This document shows, piece by piece, positions 1 to 4,768 of a stretch of DNA of 7,190 bases. The DNA is from Gammaproteobacteria bacterium. Lineage in GTDB: Bacteria > Pseudomonadota > Gammaproteobacteria > Steroidobacterales > Steroidobacteraceae. The first letter of the stretch is position 1, and each line of letters starts with the position of its first letter. The stretch covers positions 1-7,190 of the forward strand of contig JASHTN010000169.1 of NCBI GenBank assembly GCA_030040525.1. Direction: 5' to 3'. The position numbers and the translations under genes are program-made. The notes below the pieces were generated by a model. The model did no database searches, was not told the DNA's origin, and was given only the letters and a program-made list of their open reading frames with translations.

Positions 1-385
1 GCTCGGGCGTGAGGTAGGTGACCCTGAAGCCTTCCTTCTCCAGGCGCTTGCACGGGTCGAGCACTGCCTTGTGCTCGGTGCGGGAAGTCACCAGATGCCG
101 ACCGCGGTCGGCGTTGCCGCGCGCGACGCCGAGGATCGCCAGGTTGTCCGACTCGGTGGCGCCGGAGGTGAAGACGATCTCGTCCGCGGCCGCCCCGATC
201 AGGGCGGCGACCATCTCACGCGCCCGCTCGATGTGCGCGGCCGCGGCGCCGCCGTAGGGGTGCGCGGAGGCGGCGTTACCGAAGTCCGCCTCGGGGCCGA
301 GACAGGCGTTCATGGCCGCGACGACCCGCGGGTCGACCGGGGTCGTCGCGGCGTAGTCGAGGTAAACGGGACGCGGCGCGCTCAC
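1..385 (-). CDS. iscS: Cysteine desulfurase, IscS/NifS type (N-terminal part, cut by window edge)
   Basis: This is a PLP-dependent enzyme that removes sulfur from L-cysteine as an enzyme-bound persulfide, for Fe-S cluster assembly and tRNA thiolation in the cytosol. About 128 residues are visible, of roughly 400 usual for the family. Seen: the N-terminal strand YLDYAATTPVDPR (residues 8-20), FGNAAS (35-40), the PLP-phosphate loop VFTSGATESDNLAI (71-84) and TEHKAVLDPC (103-112). His105 matches the conserved histidine that stacks on the PLP ring. These motifs closely follow E. coli IscS rather than SufS. The start is GTG at 385-383, six codons before YLDYAATTP; no start codon exists in this frame back to trmJ. 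A GGGGAG Shine-Dalgarno (395-390) lies 4 nt upstream. The gene follows trmJ on the same strand without an iscR between them. The active-site Lys and Cys lie off the edge. The family is certain; iscS rather than another group I desulfurase is likely. Confidence 0.9.
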   Translation of the reverse strand, partial: MSAPRPVYLDYAATTPVDPRVVAAMNACLGPEADFGNAASAHPYGGAAAAHIERAREMVAALIGAAADEIVFTSGATESDNLAILGVARGNADRGRHLVTSRTEHKAVLDPCKRLEKEGFRVTYLTPE

Positions 386-468
386 CGGGCTCCCCGGGAA
401 ATCGCGCGTCCTGTCGGACGGCGGGCGCTCATTCGGCGCGGCAGGCGCGATTTTCCGGGGTGCTTCAT
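382..468 (-). CDS. Possible 28-residue leader peptide bridging trmJ and the desulfurase
   Basis: This short ORF starts at ATG 468-466, overlapping the trmJ stop as ATGA. It ends at TGA 384-382, overlapping the desulfurase start as GTGA. A GAGGGA sequence (479-474), 5 nt before the ATG, is a credible Shine-Dalgarno. The predicted peptide starts MKHPGKSRLPRR, has about ten Lys/Arg residues and no acidic residue, and matches no family I know. It reads through the whole inverted repeat at 392-460. A role in translational coupling is inferred from the geometry only. Arg-rich out-of-frame ORFs are common by chance in DNA this GC-rich, so this may not be a gene. Confidence 0.25.
   Translation of the reverse strand: MKHPGKSRLPRRMSARRPTGRAISRGAR
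392..460 (-). promoter_or_regulatory. Long imperfect inverted repeat covering the desulfurase Shine-Dalgarno
   Basis: The arms at 392-407 and 445-460 are 16 bases long and pair at 15 of 16 positions; the exception is an A opposite C on the minus-strand transcript. Inside the 37-nt loop are two small hairpins, GTCC/GGAC (408-411 with 416-419) and GCGC/GCGC (425-428 with 436-439). The RNA could therefore fold as a three-way junction. In the minus-strand mRNA the GGGG of the desulfurase Shine-Dalgarno (395-392) is the end of one arm, so folding would hide the ribosome-binding site. No U-tract follows, so this is not a standard intrinsic terminator. A regulatory role is inferred; a dispersed repeat element is the alternative. 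Confidence 0.5.
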
Positions 469-1208
469 CGCTGTCCCTCGCCGGCGTGGCGGCGCCGGTT
501 CTGCACCGCGGTGAGGATGCCGCGCAGGATGTTGACCTCGTTCTGATCGAGCTCGGCGCGCTGCAGGAAGCGGCGGATGCGGGCCATGAGATGCGTGCCG
601 CTCTCGGTGCGGTCGTGAAACTCGATCTCCTCCAGCACCCGCGCGAAGTGGGCGTACAGGCGCTGCATCTCCCCGGCGGCGGCGAGCGGCGCGCCGTCCG
701 CCGCGGTCAGCGCCGCGCCCGGCTGGCGCGCGCGGAACAGCTCGTAGGCTACCAGCTGTACCGCCATGGCGAGATTCAGCGACGGGTAGGCCTCGCTCGC
801 GGGGATGCGCAGCAGCGTGTGCGCGGCCTCGAGCTCCTCGTTCGTGAGCCCGGTGCGCTCGGCGCCGAACACCACCGCCGCGGGCCCGCTGTGCGCCTCG
901 GCCACGATGCGCGCTGCCGCCTCGCGCACCTCCATGACCCGGAAATGCTGCTCGCGCTCGCGCGCGGTAGCGGCGGCGATGAAGCCGCAGCCGCGCAGCG
1001 CCTCGCCGAGGGAGCCGACCACGCGCGCGCGCCCGAGAACGTCGCCGGCGCCCGAAGCGCGCGCCGTGGCTTCCGGGTGCGGAAACTGCCGCGGCCTCAC
1101 CAGCAGCAGCTCGCTCAGCGCCATGTTCTTCATGGCGCGCGCCGCGGCACCGATGTTGCCCGGATGCGAGGGCGCGACCAGCACAATGCGAATGTCGGCG
1201 GAGTCCAT
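465..1208 (-). CDS. trmJ: tRNA (cytidine/uridine-2'-O-)-methyltransferase TrmJ
   Basis: TrmJ transfers a methyl group from S-adenosylmethionine to the 2'-hydroxyl of nucleotide 32 (C or U) in the anticodon loop of tRNAs, acting in the cytosol as a SPOUT-fold dimer. The 247-residue product matches the E. coli length (246). Seen: the N-terminal motif HPGNIGAAARAMKNM (residues 15-29), whose Arg24 is the conserved SPOUT arginine; the knot motif VFGAERTGLTNEEL (113-126); PSLNLAMAVQLVAYEL (142-157), which forms the SAM-binding trefoil knot; and a C-terminal helical extension typical of TrmJ (about 181-233, including FHDRTESGTHLMARIRRFLQ). The start is ATG 1208-1206; the protein begins MDSADIRIVLV, aligning with the family N-terminus. 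No clear Shine-Dalgarno precedes it. It is divergent from suhB, an arrangement shared with E. coli, and is followed after 79 bp by the desulfurase. Confidence 0.96.
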   Translation of the reverse strand: MDSADIRIVLVAPSHPGNIGAAARAMKNMALSELLLVRPRQFPHPEATARASGAGDVLGRARVVGSLGEALRGCGFIAAATAREREQHFRVMEVREAAARIVAEAHSGPAAVVFGAERTGLTNEELEAAHTLLRIPASEAYPSLNLAMAVQLVAYELFRARQPGAALTAADGAPLAAAGEMQRLYAHFARVLEEIEFHDRTESGTHLMARIRRFLQRAELDQNEVNILRGILTAVQNRRRHAGEGQR

Positions 1209-1228
1209 CTGCTAGGCTAGTGTAATTG

Positions 1229-1255
1229 GGCAAAATCGCCTGCGGCGATTTTGCC
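1229..1255. repeat. Perfect 12-bp palindrome, 3-nt loop
   Basis: GGCAAAATCGCC (1229-1240) and GGCGATTTTGCC (1244-1255) are exact reverse complements around TGC. The element lies 20 bp upstream of the trmJ start and about 100 bp upstream of suhB. The run of four A/T is off centre in each arm and no U-tract follows on either strand, so a terminator is unlikely. A protein-binding site, an mRNA leader hairpin or a REP-type dispersed repeat are all possible. Its AAAATCGC core also occurs in the arms of the inverted repeat on the other side of trmJ. Confidence 0.75.
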
Positions 1256-1274
1256 GGACATCAGCTGCGTCTAC

Positions 1275-1302
1275 GCCGGCGAAGGGCGCGGCCTTCGCCG
1301 GC
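1275..1302. repeat. Perfect 11-bp palindrome, 6-nt loop
   Basis: GCCGGCGAAGG (1275-1285) pairs exactly with CCTTCGCCGGC (1292-1302). Outer bases GCGT (1267-1270) and ACGC (1304-1307) can extend the stem past a small bulge. It lies 19 bp after the previous palindrome and 53 bp before the suhB start. Two tandem GC-rich palindromes in an intergenic region resemble REP-like elements, but the sequence cannot show whether they recur in the genome. Confidence 0.65.
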
Positions 1303-1355
1303 TACGCTGTGCCAGGAGCGACTGCAAACCACCTCAGCATGCGAGCTTAAGCACC

Positions 1356-2156
1356 GTGCAGCCCCTTCTCAACATCGCCGTGCGCGCCGCGCGCCGCGCC
1401 GGCGAGCTCATCGTGCGGAGCCTGAATCGCCTCGAATCCCTGACCGTATCCTCCAAGGGACGCAACGATTTCGTCACCGAAGTCGACCGCGCCGCCGAAC
1501 AGGAGATCATCCGCAGCATCCGCCGGCACTACCCGCAGCACGCGTTCCTCGCCGAGGAGAGCGGCCGCAGCGGCACGCACGACACGCTGTGGATCATCGA
1601 CCCGCTGGACGGCACCACCAACTTCCTGCATGGCTTTCCGGTGTTCGCCGTATCGATCGCCTGCGAGATCCGCGGCCGGCTCGAGCATGCGGTGGTCTAC
1701 GATCCGATGCGCGGCGAGCTGTTCACCGCCAGCCGCGGCGCCGGTGCGCATCTCGACAACCACCGCATGCGCGTCAGCAAGGCACGCACGCTCGAGGGCG
1801 CGCTGATCGCCACCGGCTTCCCGTATCGCGCCAACCTGCGCTATATCGAGCCCTACCTGGCGATGTTCCGCGCGGTGTCCGAGCGCGCCGCGGGCGTGCG
1901 CCGCCCCGGCGCGGCGTCGCTCGACCTGGCCTACGTCGCGGCCGGGCGCGTCGATGCCTTCTGGGAGATCGGACTGTCCGCGTGGGACACCGCCGCAGGC
2001 ACGCTCCTCATCCAGGAGGCCGGGGGTTGCATCGGTACGCTGAGCGGCGCCGAATACCGCCAGGCGGGACACATCCTCGCCGGCACGCCCAAGGTGTACG
2101 CCGCGCTGCTCGAGGTGCTCGCGCCGCATCTGCCCGCGGAGCTGCGCGGAGGCTGA
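1356..2156 (+). CDS. suhB: Inositol-1-monophosphatase family protein SuhB
   Basis: SuhB is a Mg2+-dependent phosphatase of the inositol monophosphatase fold. In E. coli it also binds RNA polymerase/NusA as part of the rRNA antitermination complex, which is thought to be its main cellular role. With GTG 1356-1358 as start the product is 266 residues, against 267 in E. coli, and begins QPLLNIAVRAARRAGELI like the family. Seen: the metal ligand Glu67 in LAEESG (65-70); the signature WIIDPLDGTTNF (79-90) with Asp82 and Asp85; and the C-terminal WDTAAG motif (210-215) with Asp211. KGRNDFVTEVD (34-44) is also typical. The frame stays open for 35 codons upstream, but that stretch lies in the palindromic intergenic region and is not family-like. 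The Shine-Dalgarno is weak (GAG at 1343-1345). It is divergent from trmJ and followed on the same strand by the permease after 91 bp. Confidence 0.95.
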   Translation: MQPLLNIAVRAARRAGELIVRSLNRLESLTVSSKGRNDFVTEVDRAAEQEIIRSIRRHYPQHAFLAEESGRSGTHDTLWIIDPLDGTTNFLHGFPVFAVSIACEIRGRLEHAVVYDPMRGELFTASRGAGAHLDNHRMRVSKARTLEGALIATGFPYRANLRYIEPYLAMFRAVSERAAGVRRPGAASLDLAYVAAGRVDAFWEIGLSAWDTAAGTLLIQEAGGCIGTLSGAEYRQAGHILAGTPKVYAALLEVLAPHLPAELRGG

Positions 2157-2247
2157 CACAAGCACGCGGTTTGTGCGGGCGACGCTCACTCGCTTTCCCC
2201 AGGTCGCTTGTGTAGAGTCCGGGGCTAAAAATCGGGGGGCTTCAGCG
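2157..2247 (+). promoter_or_regulatory. suhB-permease intergenic region with weak promoter candidate and RBS
   Basis: TAGAGT (2213-2218) is a possible sigma-70 -10 box, but no good -35 lies at the right distance. GGGGGG (2234-2239), 8 nt before the permease ATG, is the likely ribosome-binding site. ACACAAGC (2156-2163) and GCTTGTGT (2206-2213) form an 8-bp inverted repeat spanning most of the gap. No terminator after suhB is visible, so read-through from suhB is possible. Confidence 0.3.
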
Positions 2248-3741
2248 ATGCGGCAACTTCTCTCGACCAAATCGATCAAGGTCCTCCACGAGCAGGAGTC
2301 CTCCGGCAACCAGCTGCGTCGTGCGCTCGGCTGGGGGCACCTGACGCTGCTCGGCATCGGCGGCATCATCGGCACCGGCATCTTCGTGCTCACCGGCACC
2401 GCGGCCGCCAACTACGCCGGCCCCGCGCTGCCGCTGTCGTTCATCGTCGCGGGCATCGGCTGCACGCTGGCCGCGCTCTGCTACGCCGAGTTTGCCGCGA
2501 TGATCCCGGTCTCGGGCAGCGCCTACTCCTATTCCTACGCGACCCTGGGTGAAGCCGTCGCCTGGTTCATCGGCTGGAACCTCGTGCTCGAGTACCTGCT
2601 CGCGGTGGCGACGGTGTCGGTAGGATGGTCGGGTTACGCCGTGAGCCTCCTCGACCAGTTGCACGTGCACGTTCCGGCGGCGCTTTCCAACGCACCGCTC
2701 GGTGTGCCGATGGGCAGCAAGGAAGGGCTCGACATCGTGCGTACCGGCGCGGTCGTCAACGTGCCGGCCATCGTCATCGTCGCGGTGATCGCCACCATCT
2801 GCTACATCGGCATCAAGCAGTCGGCCGCGTTCAATGCCGTGATCGTCGCCATCAAGGTGACGGTAGTCGTGCTCTTTATCCTCTTCGGCGTCAGCTTCAT
2901 CCAGACATCGAACTGGCACCCGTTCGTCCCGCCCAACACCGGCGAGTTCGGCGTCTTCGGCTTGAGCGGCATCATGCGCGCCGCCGGCGTGATCTTCTTC
3001 GCCTATATCGGCTTCGATGCGGTCTCGACCGCGGCCCAGGAGACCAGGAACCCGCAGCGCGACATGCCTATCGGGATCATCGCGAGTCTCATCATCTGCA
3101 CCATCCTCTACGTGATCGTCTCGACGATCCTCACCGGTATGGTCAGCTACAAGCAGCTGGATGTGGCCGCCCCGGTGGCCCTGGCGCTCGATCACTACCC
3201 GGCACTGCGCTGGCTGGGCATCCCCGTAAAGCTCGGCGCGGTGTGCGGTATGACCTCGGTGATGCTGGTGATGACCATCGCCCAGGCACGCATCTTCTTC
3301 GCCATGGCGCGCGACGGGCTGCTGCCGTCCTTCTTCGGGCGCGTGCACCCGCGCTTCCGCACCCCGTCCACCGGCACCGCCATTACCGGAGTCGTGGCGG
3401 CGATCATCGGTGGACTCTTCCCGGTGGACATCCTCGGCGAGATGGTCGCGATCGGCACCCTCTCGGCGTTCGTCACCGTGTGCCTCGGCGTGCTGGTGCT
3501 GCGCCGGACGCGCCCGGACCTGCCGCGGCCGTTCCGTGCGCCGGCGGCGCGGTTCACCTGCATCGCCGGCGCCATCGTGTGCTTCTCGATGATGGCCTCG
3601 CTCGGCACGGCCACGTGGCTGCGTCTGATCATCTGGACGGTGATCGGGGTGCTGATCTACGCCCTCTACGGCTACAGCCACAGCAAGGTGCGGGCCGAGA
3701 ACGGCGCGGCGGGCGCTGCCAGCCCCGCCCCGAGTCGCTGA
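2248..3741 (+). CDS. APC-superfamily amino acid permease (cationic amino acid transporter-like)
   Basis: This is an inner-membrane secondary transporter of the amino acid-polyamine-organocation superfamily, probably taking up an amino acid with protons. The product is 497 residues from ATG 2248-2250, chosen for the GGGGGG ribosome-binding site 8 nt upstream and the family-like N-terminus (MRQLLSTKSI). Seen: the unwound TM1 substrate motif GIGGIIGTGIFVLTG (36-50); YAEFAAMIPVSGSAYSYSYA (79-98); the TM6-region motif FFAYIGFDAVSTAAQETRNP (250-269); RIFFAMARDGLLPSFFGRVH (348-367); and LRRTRPDLPRPFRAP (418-432) before the last two membrane segments. About twelve hydrophobic segments can be traced. 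The layout resembles the CAT-like/YfnA group, but substrate cannot be read from sequence. The C-terminus ends in a short Ala-rich hydrophilic tail. It follows suhB and converges on secF; it has no evident functional link to either. Confidence 0.9.
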   Translation: MRQLLSTKSIKVLHEQESSGNQLRRALGWGHLTLLGIGGIIGTGIFVLTGTAAANYAGPALPLSFIVAGIGCTLAALCYAEFAAMIPVSGSAYSYSYATLGEAVAWFIGWNLVLEYLLAVATVSVGWSGYAVSLLDQLHVHVPAALSNAPLGVPMGSKEGLDIVRTGAVVNVPAIVIVAVIATICYIGIKQSAAFNAVIVAIKVTVVVLFILFGVSFIQTSNWHPFVPPNTGEFGVFGLSGIMRAAGVIFFAYIGFDAVSTAAQETRNPQRDMPIGIIASLIICTILYVIVSTILTGMVSYKQLDVAAPVALALDHYPALRWLGIPVKLGAVCGMTSVMLVMTIAQARIFFAMARDGLLPSFFGRVHPRFRTPSTGTAITGVVAAIIGGLFPVDILGEMVAIGTLSAFVTVCLGVLVLRRTRPDLPRPFRAPAARFTCIAGAIVCFSMMASLGTATWLRLIIWTVIGVLIYALYGYSHSKVRAENGAAGAASPAPSR

Positions 3742-3783
3742 CGCCCCGTCCACGGACCATGCAGCGCGCACGGCAGGCGCCGC

Positions 3784-3800
3784 GGCGCGCGGCGCGCGCC
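3784..3800. terminator. GC-only palindrome in the convergent permease/secF gap
   Basis: GGCGCGC (3784-3790) and GCGCGCC (3794-3800) form a 7-bp all-GC stem around a 3-nt loop, between two genes that converge across 63 bp. Position suggests a bidirectional transcription-end signal, but no T-run follows on either strand, so it is not a canonical intrinsic terminator. The local sequence is so GC-rich that such a stem could arise by chance. Confidence 0.25.
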
Positions 3801-3804
3801 CGTC

Positions 3805-4740
3805 TCACGGCTGCTGATCGAACGCCGTCTTGCGAACTGTCGGAAAAATGTGCTCGGCGGTCAGGCCGCAGTCGAGCGCGAAGGCGCTGGAGATATAGAT
3901 CGAGGAATAGGTACCGGCGATGATGCCAATCAGGAGCGCCGCCGAGAAACCCTGCAGCACCGGCCCGCCGAGGAACAGCAGCGCCACCACCACGATCGAG
4001 GTGACCACCTTGGTCATGATGGTGCGCGACAGCGTCTGATTGATCGACTGATCGAGCACCAGGTTGGGCGCGGCGCGGCGGTTGGTCTCGAAGCGCTCGC
4101 GGATGCGGTCGAACACCACCACCGTGTCGTTGAGCGAATAGCCGATCACGGCGAGAATCGCCGCCACCACCGCCAGGTCGAACGACGTCTGCGTGAGCGA
4201 AAAGAAGCCGATCACCAGGATCGGATCGTGCAGCACCGCGAAAATGGCGCCCAGCGACAGCCGCCAGGTGTGGAAACGAAAGGCGATGTAGAGAAAGATC
4301 CCGAGCAGCGTGAAGAACAGCGCCCACATGGCGCTCACCCGCAGCTCGTTGCCGACCTGCGGTCCGAGCACATCCAGCTGCACGACCTGCGCGCCGGCAT
4401 CGACCGCCCGGAGCGCTGCCTCGAGCCGGTCGCGCACCTCCGTGGCCGTCTGCTTCGGATCCGGCGGCAGACGTATGGCGATGTCGCGCGAGGAACCGAA
4501 CGCCTCCACCTGCGGATCGCGGAACCCCGCGCCCGCCAGCCGGCTGCGCACCGCATCGATGTTGGCGGCACCCGGGAATCTGGCCTCGGCGCTCACGCCG
4601 CCGGTGAAGTCGATGGCGAGATTCAGCCCGCGGGTGAAGAACGAGACGAGCGACACGATCAGCAGCAGCGCCGACAGCGTGTACCACACCTTGCGGGTGG
4701 CCATGAACGGGTAGCTGGTCTGGTGGCTGAAGAATTCCAC
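3805..4740 (-). CDS. secF: Protein translocase subunit SecF
   Basis: SecF is the second half of the SecDF membrane complex, which works with SecYEG and YajC and uses the proton-motive force to pull exported proteins across the inner membrane. The product is 311 residues (E. coli 323). Seen: TM1 (about 18-36), then LAIDFTGG (41-48); a periplasmic P4 domain (about 50-135); and five further membrane segments from about 138 to 290. Motifs are RFHTWRLSLGAIFAVLHD (155-172), VIGYSLNDTVVVFDRIRE (198-215), QTLSRT (235-240) and FLGGPVLQGFS (256-266). Asp205 and Arg239 fit the proton-pathway residues described for Thermus SecDF (Asp637, Arg671). The start is GTG 4740-4738, supported by GAGGA at 4751-4747; the next in-frame ATG (codon 13) would cut into the N-terminus. 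It lies 28 bp after secD and is the last gene of the cluster. Confidence 0.97.
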   Translation of the reverse strand: MEFFSHQTSYPFMATRKVWYTLSALLLIVSLVSFFTRGLNLAIDFTGGVSAEARFPGAANIDAVRSRLAGAGFRDPQVEAFGSSRDIAIRLPPDPKQTATEVRDRLEAALRAVDAGAQVVQLDVLGPQVGNELRVSAMWALFFTLLGIFLYIAFRFHTWRLSLGAIFAVLHDPILVIGFFSLTQTSFDLAVVAAILAVIGYSLNDTVVVFDRIRERFETNRRAAPNLVLDQSINQTLSRTIMTKVVTSIVVVALLFLGGPVLQGFSAALLIGIIAGTYSSIYISSAFALDCGLTAEHIFPTVRKTAFDQQP

Positions 4741-4746
4741 GGCGGG

Positions 4747-4751
4747 TCCTC
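4747..4751 (-). promoter_or_regulatory. secF ribosome-binding site
   Basis: GAGGA on the minus strand lies 6 nt before the GTG start of secF. It is the clearest Shine-Dalgarno in the yajC-secD-secF cluster and supports GTG over the ATG twelve codons downstream. Confidence 0.7.
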
Positions 4752-4768
4752 GCGGCAGCCGTGCGCGG

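Larger units (their letters stand above)
1209..1355. promoter_or_regulatory. Divergent trmJ/suhB intergenic region
   Basis: These 147 bp must hold or pass the promoters for both neighbours. On the plus strand TGTAAT (1221-1226) resembles a sigma-70 -10 box. On the minus strand the overlapping TACACT (1224-1219) is a weaker candidate for trmJ and would leave only a few bases of leader before its ATG. Neither has a convincing -35 hexamer at 16-18 bp. Two strong palindromes (1229-1255 and 1275-1302) fill much of the rest and would lie in the 5' leader of a suhB transcript started near 1221. A three-codon ATG-to-TAA frame at 1339-1350 lies just before the suhB start and is probably chance. Confidence 0.35.

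Noticed and set aside
382..1233. A 283-codon Arg-rich open frame on the minus strand overlapping all of trmJ
   Set aside because: It is a shadow frame of trmJ in GC-rich DNA with Arg/Ala-dominated composition and no family features. Only its last 28 codons, outside trmJ, were kept as a separate low-confidence candidate.
1251..1355. Possible 35-codon N-terminal extension of SuhB
   Set aside because: It is open only because the palindromic region lacks stops; the family N-terminus starts at GTG 1356 and gives the expected length.
2156..2213. 8-bp inverted repeat ACACAAGC/GCTTGTGT after suhB
   Set aside because: Short arms with a 42-nt spacer and no other supporting signal; noted in the intergenic entry but too weak to call an element or terminator.
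2242..3771. A 509-codon minus-strand open frame opposite the permease
   Set aside because: It is rich in His, Asp and Arg with no domain, and mirrors the third-position GC bias of the real permease frame on the plus strand.
2625..3923. A 432-codon plus-strand open frame overlapping the permease and the end of secF
   Set aside because: Arg-rich shadow translation; it crosses the convergent junction and overlaps two well-identified genes.
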